64,000 nucleotides of DNA, from contig NZ_LRUE01000005.1 in assembly GCF_001550135.1 (NCBI RefSeq), forward strand, positions 281,371 to 345,370. Reading direction: 5' to 3'. A program made the position numbers and the translations under genes. The DNA is from Pseudoalteromonas shioyasakiensis. Its GTDB lineage: Bacteria > Pseudomonadota > Gammaproteobacteria > Enterobacterales > Alteromonadaceae. Below, one piece after another: positions 55,445 to 64,000 of the stretch (position 1 is its first letter; the number at the start of each line of letters is the position of its first letter). The notes beneath the pieces are model-generated. The model saw only the letters and a list, made by a program, of their open reading frames with translations, was not told where the DNA came from and made no database searches.

Positions 55445-55783
55445 TTATTCAGCGTCTTTTTCTTTGTACTTTGCAGCTGTTTCAGTGATTAGTGGCTGTA
55501 ATTCACCACGTTGAAACATTTCGATGATAATGTCACAACCACCGATAAGCTCGCCTTCTACCCATAGTTGTGGGAAAGTTGGCCAGTTTGCGTATGCAGG
55601 TAACTCTGCACGGATATCTGGGTTAAGTAGAATGTCAACGTAAGCAAACTGCTCACCACACGCCATAAGTGCTTGTGATGCTTGTGAAGAAAAACCACAG
55701 TTAGGTAACTTTGGTGATCCTTTCATGTAAAGAAGGATAGGATTTTCAGAAATTTGCTGTTTAATTTTATCGATGGTTTCCAT
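55445..55783 (-). CDS. grxD: Monothiol glutaredoxin Grx4
   Basis: This 112-residue monothiol glutaredoxin has the CGFS active site at C29 (KLPNCGFSSQ). The glutathione-binding segments WPTFPQLWVEGELIGGCDII near residues 67-86 complete the family signature. It binds a 2Fe-2S cluster with glutathione and delivers iron-sulfur clusters, often with a BolA partner. It is divergent from sodB, a common neighbour in gammaproteobacteria. Confidence 0.97.
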   Translation of the reverse strand: METIDKIKQQISENPILLYMKGSPKLPNCGFSSQASQALMACGEQFAYVDILLNPDIRAELPAYANWPTFPQLWVEGELIGGCDIIIEMFQRGELQPLITETAAKYKEKDAE

Positions 55784-56047
55784 TTACAACCTCAAAAAAG
55801 ACATTGGCTTACTACATTGGCCTTGAAAAAGTTTCACTGTGGCCTCAGATATATAACTTAAAATCGGCATTCGTAGCCACAATTTTAAATAGTCTTTAGC
55901 AATAGCATTGCTGTTTGCTAAAACTTGAGTAAAATACTCAACAATTATAGTAACACTATAATACCACTTGGTATAGGGAAGTACGCGGTTTACCTTGCTA
56001 TTACCTATAACTGAGTGGACTATCAACCAAGAAGATGGAGATAAAAA

Positions 56048-56629
56048 ATGGCATTTGAACTACCGTCACTACCATACGCAATCGATGCATTAGAGCCACA
56101 TATTTCAAAAGAGACTCTAGAGTTTCACCACGGTAAACACCACAACACTTACGTTGTGAAATTAAACGGTCTGATCCCAGGCACAGAATTCGAAAACAAA
56201 TCTCTAGAAGAAATCGTATGTTCTTCAGAAGGTGGCGTATTTAACAATGCTGCACAAATCTGGAACCACACGTTCTACTGGAACAGCCTATCTCCAAACG
56301 GCGGTGGCGAGCCTACAGGCGCAATCGCTGACGCGATCAACGCTAAATGGGGTTCTTTCGAGGCATTCAAAGAAGCGTTAAACGACAAAGCAGTAAACAA
56401 CTTCGGTTCAAGCTGGACTTGGTTAGTTAAACTAGCTGACGGCACACTTGATATCGTTAACACATCAAATGCTGCAACGCCTTTAACTGATGAAGGTGTT
56501 ACTCCAATCCTAACTGTGGATCTTTGGGAACACGCTTACTACATCGATTACCGTAACGTTCGTCCAGATTACCTAAAAGGTTTCTGGGCTTTAGTTAACT
56601 GGGACTTCGCGAACGCTAACTTCGCTTAA
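56048..56629 (+). CDS. sodB: Iron superoxide dismutase
   Basis: This 193-residue cytosolic enzyme turns superoxide into oxygen and peroxide. Metal ligands lie in [12 protein letters not shown] (H27), WNHTFYW (H74 region) and [11 protein letters not shown] (D157, H161). The GGG-EPTGAI pattern and [10 protein letters not shown] favour iron over manganese. A strong GGAG site precedes the start. The 264-base upstream region is shared with grxD; no gene is supported in it. Confidence 0.97.
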   Translation: MAFELPSLPYAIDALEPHISKETLEFHHGKHHNTYVVKLNGLIPGTEFENKSLEEIVCSSEGGVFNNAAQIWNHTFYWNSLSPNGGGEPTGAIADAINAKWGSFEAFKEALNDKAVNNFGSSWTWLVKLADGTLDIVNTSNAATPLTDEGVTPILTVDLWEHAYYIDYRNVRPDYLKGFWALVNWDFANANFA

Positions 56630-56651
56630 TCTTCTGTTACACACAGTAATC

Positions 56652-56678
56652 AAAAAAAGACGCTTCGGCGTCTTTTTT
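56652..56678 (+). terminator. Intrinsic terminator of sodB
   Basis: AAAAAAGACGC/GCGTCTTTTTT stem with a TTCG tetraloop, about 22 bases after the sodB stop codon. Confidence 0.93.
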
Positions 56679-56868
56679 ATTGCCAGTGCACGCCCCTTCT
56701 AAGTCGCAGCCAAGCCCTCAGCCAAAAAGCGTAATCAAGATGAGCTTTTTTCAATTAAATTCTTAATTTTCTTGCGCAAAAATTCAAAATCGTGACTAAG
56801 CTTTAATTAGCCTTTGCTTTTCTCTTAATCTAATTACACGTCATTTTAGCGGGTTTTCGGAGGTCTCT

Positions 56869-58791
56869 ATGAGTATTTTTGAGCATTACCAATCACGATA
56901 CGAAGCAGCGCAAGAAGAAGAATACAGTATTGAGGAATTTCTCGAGATCTGTAAGAAGGATAAATCAGCTTATGCCAGCGCACCTGAACGGCTACTGATG
57001 GCCATTGGTGAGCCGGAGATTATCGACACATCAACCGATGCGCGCTTAAGCAGGCTGTTTTCTAATCGCGTAGTTGCACGCTACCCTGCATTTCACGATT
57101 TTTATGGTATGGAAGATGCCATTGAACAAATTGTCTCTTATTTAAAACATGCTGCGCAAGGCTTAGAAGAATGTAAGCAAGTACTGTATTTACTTGGCCC
57201 AGTAGGTGGCGGTAAATCATCTATTGCTGAAAAGCTAAAATACTTAATGCAGCAGGTACCTATTTACTCAATCAAAGGCTCGCCTGTTAACGACCACCCT
57301 TTAGCGTTATTTGACCCAAATGAAGACGCAGAGCTTTTAGAAAAAGAATACGGCATTAAACCGCGTTATTTAAAAACCGTGATGTCACCATGGGCTGCAA
57401 AACGCTTAAGTGAATTTAATGGTGATATTAGCCAATTTAGAGTGGTTAAGCGCTTCCCATCTATTTTAAATCAAGTCGCGATTGCGAAAACCGAGCCCGG
57501 CGATGAAAACAATCAAGACATTTCAGCGTTAGTTGGTAAGGTAGATATTCGCCAGCTTGAGCACTTTGCACAGAACGACCCTGATGCGTATGCCTACTCA
57601 GGTGCACTTTGTTTAGCAAACCAAGGCTTAATGGAATTTGTGGAAATGTTTAAAGCGCCAATCAAGGTGCTACACCCACTGCTTACAGCCACGCAAGAAG
57701 GCAATTACAACGGCACAGAAGGCATTAGTGCCCTGCCGTTCAATGGCATGATTTTAGCTCACTCAAATGAATCTGAATGGCAAACATTTAAGAACAACAA
57801 AAACAATGAAGCATTTTTAGACCGTGTTTACATCGTCAAAGTGCCTTATTGTTTACGTGTATCTGAAGAAGTTAAAATTTACAACAAACTACTCGAAAAC
57901 AGTGAATTACATGATGCCCCTTGCGCACCGGGCACATTAAAAACACTGGCTCAATTTACCACCCTTTCGCGTATTAAAGAGCCAGAAAACTCAAGTATCT
58001 ATTCAAAAATGCGGGTCTATGACGGCGAAAGCTTAAAAGACACCGATCCGAAGGCGAAGTCGTATCAAGAATACCGCGATTACGCAGGTGTTGATGAGGG
58101 CATGACAGGGCTTTCTACTCGCTTTGCGTTCAAGATCCTATCGCGGGTATTTAACTTCGATACCACTGAAGTGGCAGCCAACCCAGTGCACTTATTCTAT
58201 GTTCTTGAACAGCAAATTGAGCGAGAGCAATTTACCGCCGATGTTGAAGAGCGTTACTTAAGCCACTTAAAAGGATACCTCATTCCTCAGTATGTAGAGT
58301 TTATCGGGAAAGAGTTACAAACAGCCTATTTAGAATCGTACTCAGAATATGGGCAAAACATCTTTGACCGCTACGTTACTTATGCAGATTTCTGGATCCA
58401 AGATCAAGAATACCGTGACCCAGATACCGGCCAGTTATTTGACCGTGCAGCTCTTAACGCAGAACTTGAGAAGATTGAAAAACCTGCGGGTATTTCAAAC
58501 CCTAAAGATTTCCGTAATGAGATAGTTAATTTCGTACTGCGGGCGCGTGCCCACAACCAAGGCAAGAATCCGCTTTGGACCAGCTACGAAAAACTTCGCA
58601 CAGTTATTGAGAAGAAAATGTTCTCAAATACCGAAGATCTGCTGCCGGTTATTTCCTTCAATGCGAAAACCTCGGCTGAAGATCAGAAAAAACACGAAGA
58701 CTTTGTCAATCGTATGGTTGAGAAAGGCTATACCCAAAAACAAGTACGTTTACTTTCTGAATGGTATTTACGCGTTAGAAAATCGCAGTAA
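56869..58791 (+). CDS. prkA: PrkA-family serine protein kinase
   Basis: This 640-residue protein (YeaG in E. coli) has an AAA+ domain with Walker [10 protein letters not shown] at residues 110-118 and a C-terminal region related to protein kinases. E. coli YeaG acts in nitrogen starvation and stationary phase under RpoS. A perfect GGAGGT precedes the start. It is followed by yeaH-like and spoVR genes on the same strand, the conserved prkA-yeaH-spoVR set. Confidence 0.95.
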   Translation: MSIFEHYQSRYEAAQEEEYSIEEFLEICKKDKSAYASAPERLLMAIGEPEIIDTSTDARLSRLFSNRVVARYPAFHDFYGMEDAIEQIVSYLKHAAQGLEECKQVLYLLGPVGGGKSSIAEKLKYLMQQVPIYSIKGSPVNDHPLALFDPNEDAELLEKEYGIKPRYLKTVMSPWAAKRLSEFNGDISQFRVVKRFPSILNQVAIAKTEPGDENNQDISALVGKVDIRQLEHFAQNDPDAYAYSGALCLANQGLMEFVEMFKAPIKVLHPLLTATQEGNYNGTEGISALPFNGMILAHSNESEWQTFKNNKNNEAFLDRVYIVKVPYCLRVSEEVKIYNKLLENSELHDAPCAPGTLKTLAQFTTLSRIKEPENSSIYSKMRVYDGESLKDTDPKAKSYQEYRDYAGVDEGMTGLSTRFAFKILSRVFNFDTTEVAANPVHLFYVLEQQIEREQFTADVEERYLSHLKGYLIPQYVEFIGKELQTAYLESYSEYGQNIFDRYVTYADFWIQDQEYRDPDTGQLFDRAALNAELEKIEKPAGISNPKDFRNEIVNFVLRARAHNQGKNPLWTSYEKLRTVIEKKMFSNTEDLLPVISFNAKTSAEDQKKHEDFVNRMVEKGYTQKQVRLLSEWYLRVRKSQ

Positions 58792-58817
58792 AAAACGTTT
58801 GTTTTAAGGGGGTTGTT

Positions 58818-60104
58818 ATGGCGCATTTTATTGACCGACGCCTGAATGGAAAAAACAAAAGTACCTTGAATCGTCAACGGTTCATCAGGCGTTATAAAAA
58901 ACAGATTAAAGAAGCGGTATCTGATGCCATTAATAAGCGCAGCGTAACCGATACCACCAGCGGCGAGAGTATCTCTATTCCGCAGCGTGATATCAGTGAG
59001 CCTATTTTTCATCAAGGACGTGGTGGCGACCGTGAACAGATCCACCCAGGCAATGACCAATTCTCTACGGGCGATAAAATCAAGCGCCCGCAAGGAGGCG
59101 GTCAAGGTGGTGGTAGCGGCGAAGGTGAAGCCAGTGACTCTGGTGAAGGACAAGACGACTTTGTATTTTCTATTTCAAAAGATGAATACTTAGATTTACT
59201 GTTCGAAGATCTTGAACTGCCTAACCTGCAGCAAAACCAGCTCGATAAACTGGTGCAGATGAAAACCCATCGCGCTGGTTTTTGTAACGACGGCATGCCA
59301 AGCAATATTGATATTGTTCGCTCACTACAAGGCTCGCTTGCTCGAAGAGTGGCGATGACTGCAGGCAAAAAACGTCACCTTGCAGAGCTTGAGGGTCAGC
59401 TCGCTCTGCTACAAGCTGAAGAGCAGCCAGACAAGGCGGCAATTGCTTTACTTGAACGACAAATTGAGAAGCTGCAAAACCGCATTAAAGCAGTGCCATT
59501 TATTGATAATTACGACTTACGTTTTCGTAATTATGAAAAGCAACCACACCCAACAAGCAAAGCTGTGATGTTTTGTTTAATGGATGTGTCTGGCTCGATG
59601 GATCAAGCAACGAAAGACATGGCAAAACGCTTTTATATTCTGCTTTATCAATTTTTAACTCGTAGCTACAAAAATATAGAGGTTGTTTATATTCGCCATC
59701 ATACCCAAGCGAAAGAAGTCGATGAGCAAGAGTTTTTCTATTCTCAAGAAACGGGTGGCACCATAGTATCAAGTGCATTAAAACTGATGAACGAAATCAT
59801 CGCCGAGCGCTATAACCCAGAAGAGTGGAATATTTACGCAGCGCAAGCCTCTGATGGCGATAACTGGGCTGATGATTCGCCAAACTGTGGCGAAATTTTA
59901 CGTAATAAACTGTTAAAGGCGGTGCGCTATTACGCCTATATCGAAATTACTGCCCGTGCTCATCAAAGTTTATGGCGAGAGTATCAATCAATAGTGCAAA
60001 CCCACGACAATTTTGCCATGCAACACATTCGTGGCGTTGAGGACATTTACCCTATTTTCCGTGAATTATTTAAAAAGAATCGTCAGCAGCAAGGCGCCGC
60101 ATAG
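58818..60104 (+). CDS. yeaH: YeaH/YhbH family protein (DUF444)
   Basis: This 428-residue partner of PrkA has a basic N-terminus (residues 1-35) and a glycine-rich linker ([20 protein letters not shown] near 93-112). Next come a helical region with [12 protein letters not shown] and a von Willebrand A-like domain with the metal site DVSGSMD (about 255). It lies 26 bases after prkA and 20 bases before the spoVR gene. Confidence 0.95.
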   Translation: MAHFIDRRLNGKNKSTLNRQRFIRRYKKQIKEAVSDAINKRSVTDTTSGESISIPQRDISEPIFHQGRGGDREQIHPGNDQFSTGDKIKRPQGGGQGGGSGEGEASDSGEGQDDFVFSISKDEYLDLLFEDLELPNLQQNQLDKLVQMKTHRAGFCNDGMPSNIDIVRSLQGSLARRVAMTAGKKRHLAELEGQLALLQAEEQPDKAAIALLERQIEKLQNRIKAVPFIDNYDLRFRNYEKQPHPTSKAVMFCLMDVSGSMDQATKDMAKRFYILLYQFLTRSYKNIEVVYIRHHTQAKEVDEQEFFYSQETGGTIVSSALKLMNEIIAERYNPEEWNIYAAQASDGDNWADDSPNCGEILRNKLLKAVRYYAYIEITARAHQSLWREYQSIVQTHDNFAMQHIRGVEDIYPIFRELFKKNRQQQGAA

Positions 60105-60124
60105 CCTTGCCAGTGAGGTAAAGT

Positions 60125-61639
60125 ATGGCCGATAAACGTATTAGCGACGGTCCTGATTGGACATTTGATCTATTAGCAGAGTATCAAACTGAAATTGAAC
60201 GGGTAGCGAAAATTTATAAACTCGATACCTACCCGAATCAAATAGAGGTGATCACTGCTGAACAAATGATGGATGCCTATTCGAGTGTGGGAATGCCAAT
60301 TGGCTACAGCCACTGGTCGTATGGTAAAAAATTCATTCAAACAGAGCAAAACTATAAGCGAGGGCAAATGGGCCTCGCTTATGAAATTGTTATTAACTCA
60401 GACCCGTGTATTGCTTATTTAATGGAAGAAAACACACTGCCAATGCAAGCCTTGGTAATGGCCCACGCCTGCTATGGTCACAACTCATTTTTTAAAGGCA
60501 ATTACTTATTTAAAACCTGGACTGATGCCAGCTCAATTATCGATTACTTATTATTTGCCAAAAATTACATTGCCAAGTGCGAAGAGAAATACGGTATTAC
60601 CGAGGTCGAAAACCTGATTGATTCATGCCATGCGTTAATGAATTATGGTGTTGACCGCTACAAACGCCCGCAACGTATTTCACTTTTTGAAGAACAAAAA
60701 CGCCAACAAGAACGTGAAGACTACTTACAATCACAAGTCAACGAGTTGTGGCGCACAATCCCTACTTCGCAGCAAGAGTCGAAAAAGCGTGAGCGCCGTT
60801 TTCCAGAGGAGCCACAAGAAAACATTTTGTACTTCATCGAAAAAAATGCGCCGCTGCTAGAGTCATGGCAACGAGAAATAATTCGAATTGTGCGTAAAAT
60901 TTCGCAATATTTTTACCCACAAAAACAAACTCAAGTGATGAATGAGGGCTGGGCTACGTTTTGGCATTACACCATTTTGAACCACCTGTACGATGAAGGT
61001 AAGCTCACCGATGCCTTTATGCTCGAGTTTTTACAAAGTCACACCAATGTGGTGTATCAACCGCCCTACAACAGCAATTATTATTCAGGGATCAACCCCT
61101 ATGCTCTTGGCTTTAACATGATGGTTGATATTCGCCGTATTTGTGAAAACCCAACAGAAGAAGACAAAAAATGGTTTCCGGAGTATGCCGGCAGCGATTG
61201 GTTAGATACCCTGCATTTTGCAATGCAAAACTTTAAAGACGAGAGCTTTATTAGCCAGTTTTTATCGCCAAAAATTATTCGTGATTTTAAGTTGTTTACC
61301 ATTATTGATCATGAAAAAGAGCCGACCCTCAATGTCGGTGCCATCCATGATGAAATGGGCTATCACCAGGTTCGTGAAACCTTATCGGCACAATACAATC
61401 TAAGTAATCACGAACCAAATATTCAAGTCTATAATGTTGATATTAGAGGAGATCGTTCACTTACTCTGCGTTATGTACCGCATAACAATATTCCGTTAGC
61501 TAAATCAAAAGATGAAGTGTTAAAACACCTTTACAGGCTATGGGGCTTTAAGGTAAAACTGGAACAAGAAACCGCAACAGGTGAAGTTTCATTATTGGGT
61601 GAATGCCCAAGCAGTGATACCCGACACACAACAGAGTAG
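60125..61639 (+). CDS. spoVR: SpoVR family protein (YcgB-like)
   Basis: This 504-residue protein is an alpha-helical SpoVR-type protein with YKRGQMGLAYEIVINSDPC and KQTQVMNEGWATFWHYTI as diagnostic segments. In Bacillus, SpoVR is needed for cortex formation in spores, but in gammaproteobacteria it is linked to stationary phase and to prkA-yeaH. The molecular function is unknown. It is followed 6 bases later by a universal stress protein gene. Confidence 0.95.
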   Translation: MADKRISDGPDWTFDLLAEYQTEIERVAKIYKLDTYPNQIEVITAEQMMDAYSSVGMPIGYSHWSYGKKFIQTEQNYKRGQMGLAYEIVINSDPCIAYLMEENTLPMQALVMAHACYGHNSFFKGNYLFKTWTDASSIIDYLLFAKNYIAKCEEKYGITEVENLIDSCHALMNYGVDRYKRPQRISLFEEQKRQQEREDYLQSQVNELWRTIPTSQQESKKRERRFPEEPQENILYFIEKNAPLLESWQREIIRIVRKISQYFYPQKQTQVMNEGWATFWHYTILNHLYDEGKLTDAFMLEFLQSHTNVVYQPPYNSNYYSGINPYALGFNMMVDIRRICENPTEEDKKWFPEYAGSDWLDTLHFAMQNFKDESFISQFLSPKIIRDFKLFTIIDHEKEPTLNVGAIHDEMGYHQVRETLSAQYNLSNHEPNIQVYNVDIRGDRSLTLRYVPHNNIPLAKSKDEVLKHLYRLWGFKVKLEQETATGEVSLLGECPSSDTRHTTE

Positions 61640-61645
61640 CCAAAA

Positions 61646-62527
61646 ATGAATAAAAAAATACTGGTGATCATCGACTCTACAGCCGATGCTAAAACGTCTA
61701 TATTACATGCAAAGCAAAAAGCCAAAGGCGTGAAGCATATTGATATTGTTGCTTTTAGCTACGAAGACACCAATAACATTTTATTCTCTATTCCACCTGA
61801 TGAAGCGCTCGCTATTCAAGACAAAGAGCTCGCTAAAGTCCGTGCAGCACTTGCTCCACTTATCAGTGAGCATTTAGATGATGGTAGCTATACTTTGCAA
61901 ACCCTGTGGCATGAAAGCCCAGTACAGTGGCTAGCCAATGAGCTTGATACGTCAGACTATGAAATGGTGATTAAAACTCGCCACATCGACGAAGAAACGC
62001 AATTTACAGAGCTAGACTGGCAGCTTATTCGCTTTAGTCCACTACCGCTTTATTTGGCCGCCGATAACAAGTGGCGTAACAATACCAATGTACTGGCAGC
62101 CCTTGATTTAGGCAGCGAAAAGGCGACTAAATACTGTTTAAACGAAGCAATTATCAAAGCAGGCTTAGCCTATGCTAAAGACTACGACAGCGAGTTTTAC
62201 GCTTGTTATACCGTACATGTATCGCCGTTTTTACGTGATTTAGGCATTGTATTTTCAGATGAGCAAGTGATTAACGCCTTTGAAAAGCTACCCGTAGCAC
62301 AGCGTACCTTAATCGAAGCCCACGACTTAAAAGACAAGCTTAAAATCAAAGCCGGTGTCGTTGAGCAAGTGATCCCAAGTGTTGCAGCTAAATTAAATGC
62401 AGACTTAGTGATTATGGGGTCGGTGGGTAATACAGGTATTAAAGGTCATTTAATTGGTAATACTGCCGAAAAAGTCATGAAGCTACTTAAAACAGATATT
62501 CTTGTTCTACCGCCACTCGGGGTTTAA
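61646..62527 (+). CDS. Universal stress protein, tandem domain (UspE-like)
   Basis: This 293-residue protein contains two Usp domains. The second ends with the ATP-binding loop GSVGNTGIKGHLIGNTAEKVM near residues 264-284, and the first is diverged and lacks a clear loop. UspE of E. coli works in stationary-phase survival and cell aggregation. No ribosome binding site precedes it; only 6 bases separate it from the spoVR stop codon, so it is translated from the same mRNA. The IS element lies 45 bases after its stop codon. Confidence 0.9.
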   Translation: MNKKILVIIDSTADAKTSILHAKQKAKGVKHIDIVAFSYEDTNNILFSIPPDEALAIQDKELAKVRAALAPLISEHLDDGSYTLQTLWHESPVQWLANELDTSDYEMVIKTRHIDEETQFTELDWQLIRFSPLPLYLAADNKWRNNTNVLAALDLGSEKATKYCLNEAIIKAGLAYAKDYDSEFYACYTVHVSPFLRDLGIVFSDEQVINAFEKLPVAQRTLIEAHDLKDKLKIKAGVVEQVIPSVAAKLNADLVIMGSVGNTGIKGHLIGNTAEKVMKLLKTDILVLPPLGV

Positions 62528-62571
62528 CCCGCAAACTTAATCGGATTGTTATAAAAAAGGGGCTTATTAGC

Positions 62572-62590
62572 CCAATGCCAGTCAGTTAAG
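62572..62590 (+). repeat. Terminal inverted repeat of the IS, transposase-stop side
   Basis: CCAATGCCAGTCAGTTAAG, matching the opposite end (CTAATGCTGATCAGTTAAG on the minus strand) at 15 of 19 positions. Confidence 0.75.
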
Positions 62591-62610
62591 CTGACTGGCA
62601 TTTCTTTTTT
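62574..62610 (+). terminator. Hairpin terminator in IS end
   Basis: 12-bp perfect stem AATGCCAGTCAG/CTGACTGGCATT with a TTAAG loop and TTCTTTTTT after it on the plus strand. It contains the transposase stop codon and would end usp transcripts reading into the IS. Confidence 0.8.
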
Positions 62611-63910
62611 TATGTGGGTACTTTGATGGCTTAGGCTTTATCGCTCTTGGGTATCGCCTATCTTCTCTTCTAGGTGGCAGTTTAAATAGTCTCAGCGTAC
62701 CTAACAGATGCTCCCAGTGAATTGGAATATTACCGGGGCTCATAATTGATATTGATGAAAAGTATTGAATAACTGCCATCGAGCAGCTTGAGAAACTGAG
62801 TTGGTTAGGCCATATTCCTTCAGCTTTTGCTGCTAGGGTCATCAACCTTCGAATTAAATTGTATGCGAGGAGGATCCCCCATAGCTCCTGTCTAACCATA
62901 TCAGGGCGCTTACTCCGAAGGTGGTATGTGCTATCTAGCATTGTTTGCTTTATTTCTCGATACCCTAATTCTATTTCCCAGCGATGGCTGTATAAATCAA
63001 CTATTTCGCTACTTGGAAAACGAAGTCTATCTACCATCGAGGTTAATATTCGGTAATTTTTACCTTTTATGGTTTTACTAACCAGTCTTGCTTTAATAAC
63101 TTCGGGAACATCGGGGAAATTCTTTTGCGCATGCTTAGTGGTTTTGAGCTCAATTATCAGGTCATTGTTACCAACCTTAGAAACGACTTCGTATTGTAAA
63201 TCAGGTCTTGCAGGTATTAGCCAATGCCTTTCTTCTCCAGTGCTGTGCCATCGATTTAACAAGCCCAGTGAATAGTACCCTTTATCAAACATGGTCAACG
63301 AGTGGTTAGGTGTACGCTCAATCAGTCGTTCAGCAAGCTTCATTTCATTCGTCTTATAGTTATCAAACTCACTGCTTATCAGTTGGTGGCTGGTGAGTTC
63401 CATATGACAAACCATGCGAATTTGTGGGAATCCTGTATCACCATATTGGTTGCTAGCCGATGAGAATGCTTCACGATTCTCATCTGAATCGGCCGTACGC
63501 CAAACAACACCATCAACCGCTAATAAATTTAACCCAGCCCACGTGTCAAACTCTTCTGTATGGTACATATTATCAGCAGCTTTATTAAAGACTTGCTTAA
63601 CGGGGTCATCACCTAATCGCTGGCGAGCTTGAACCATGGCACTCGGGGCGACTAACTGATTTTTGCCAGGCAGCATAATGTCTAGTTTATTCGCAATATT
63701 CCAGACAGATTCTTTACGAAATAATGCCATGCCAATAACAGACCAAAGCACAGCTTCTAAAGGCAACCTGCGCTTTCTAACTGTGGCTACTCCAGCTTGT
63801 TGAAAGCCTTGTTCAATCAGGTCAGAAGATAAAATTTCAGATAATTTTTCAAACGTGTGATAACGAGTGCTTTCTTCGAAAGCAGAATGAAGAGCTTGTT
63901 CTATATTCAC
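62582..63910 (-). CDS. IS4-family transposase
   Basis: This 442-residue DDE transposase carries the catalytic aspartates in [10 protein letters not shown] and [10 protein letters not shown]. The IS4-family signature Y-(2)-R-(3)-E-(6)-K is present as [15 protein letters not shown]. The open frame extends to a TTG at 63970, but a strong terminator hairpin lies in that extension. The in-frame GTG at 63910, right after the hairpin, is a better start. The gene looks intact, so the element may be active. Confidence 0.93.
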   Translation of the reverse strand: MNIEQALHSAFEESTRYHTFEKLSEILSSDLIEQGFQQAGVATVRKRRLPLEAVLWSVIGMALFRKESVWNIANKLDIMLPGKNQLVAPSAMVQARQRLGDDPVKQVFNKAADNMYHTEEFDTWAGLNLLAVDGVVWRTADSDENREAFSSASNQYGDTGFPQIRMVCHMELTSHQLISSEFDNYKTNEMKLAERLIERTPNHSLTMFDKGYYSLGLLNRWHSTGEERHWLIPARPDLQYEVVSKVGNNDLIIELKTTKHAQKNFPDVPEVIKARLVSKTIKGKNYRILTSMVDRLRFPSSEIVDLYSHRWEIELGYREIKQTMLDSTYHLRSKRPDMVRQELWGILLAYNLIRRLMTLAAKAEGIWPNQLSFSSCSMAVIQYFSSISIMSPGNIPIHWEHLLGTLRLFKLPPRREDRRYPRAIKPKPSKYPHKKRNASQLN

Positions 63911-63945
63911 AAAAAAATCCGTAGTTAGTTGCCTAACTACGGATT
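63911..63945 (-). terminator. Terminator hairpin at the transposase start
   Basis: On the minus strand AATCCGTAGTTAG pairs perfectly with CTAACTACGGATT around a GCAA loop, followed by seven T. It sits between the IS end and the transposase start and would stop transcripts entering the IS from outside. Confidence 0.85.
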
Positions 63946-63981
63946 GTGCATGATCATTCTGATCGGTCAACTGATCAACTT

Positions 63982-64000
63982 CTTAACTGATCAGCATTAG
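63982..64000 (-). repeat. Terminal inverted repeat of the IS, transposase-start side
   Basis: On the minus strand CTAATGCTGATCAGTTAAG, the partner of 62572-62590. Its outer end coincides with the end of the window. Confidence 0.75.

Larger units (their letters stand above)
62572..64000 (-). mobile_element. IS4-family insertion sequence
   Basis: A complete element of about 1.43 kb: imperfect terminal inverted repeats (19 bases, 15 matching) at 62572-62590 and 63982-64000 flank one transposase gene on the minus strand. The outer repeat ends exactly at the last base of the window, so flanking sequence and any target duplication on that side are not visible. Hairpins with T runs at both ends would block transcription from outside. 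Confidence 0.85.

Noticed and set aside
55784..56026. 80-residue minus-strand open frame between grxD and sodB
   Set aside because: It fills the divergent promoter region, has no family resemblance and no ribosome binding site.

Overview
The window looks like chromosomal DNA of a marine gammaproteobacterium of the order Alteromonadales, most likely Pseudoalteromonas. This is inferred from the moderately AT-rich base composition, the TonB receptor, RND pump and OmpK-type porin genes, the dapB-carA-carB-greA order, an hrcA homologue before grpE, and the prkA-yeaH-spoVR cluster. Nearly all of it is core or housekeeping DNA. There is one complete insertion sequence at the right edge, and no tRNA, rRNA, CRISPR array or prophage was seen.

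Layout. 1-3910: end of an mksB-mksE-mksF (SMC-like condensin) operon, cut by the window start. 4074-7682: DUF4136 lipoprotein, TonB-dependent receptor, ankyrin protein and Cys-cluster protein. 7829-12157: two-gene RND efflux system. 12315-14803: an L,D-transpeptidase (LdtD type) followed by an M15/MepK-type peptidase, a maker and probable cutter of 3-3 peptidoglycan cross-links. 14917-15820: ribB with an FMN riboswitch. 15872-18649: LysR regulator, nitroreductase and S66 LD-carboxypeptidase. 18768-24672: dapB, then carA-carB-greA, with a leader peptide and terminator-like hairpin directly before carA. 24953-29432: NhaC antiporter, OmpK/Tsx channel, M48 lipoprotein and Bcr/CflA transporter. 29500-31111: hrcA and grpE, with a sigma-32-type promoter over the end of hrcA. 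31232-34516: nadK, a membrane protein, and recN with a LexA box. 34570-38546: a TPR sensor kinase, a response regulator and three small unknown genes. 38809-44691: gltBD.

44692-52601 is the most interesting block. An operator-rich intergenic region is followed by a sigma-54-like promoter with two TGTCCG/CGGACA palindromes upstream. The promoter precedes a 30-codon membrane microprotein ORF that overlaps the next gene, a membrane fusion protein. An ABC ATPase, two MacB-type permeases, an NtrC-type regulator and its kinase follow on the same strand. This reads as a self-contained, self-regulated export and signalling system.

52717-55328 holds three poorly recognised genes resembling orphan immunity proteins, placed around nfi (endonuclease V). 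55445-62527 carries grxD, sodB and the stress operon prkA-yeaH-spoVR-usp. An IS4-family element (62572-64000) lies at the terminator of the last gene, and its outer inverted repeat coincides with the end of the window.

Starts were adjusted where a better ribosome binding site exists downstream of the longest frame. All functional calls come from reading motifs and gene context; no database search was run.
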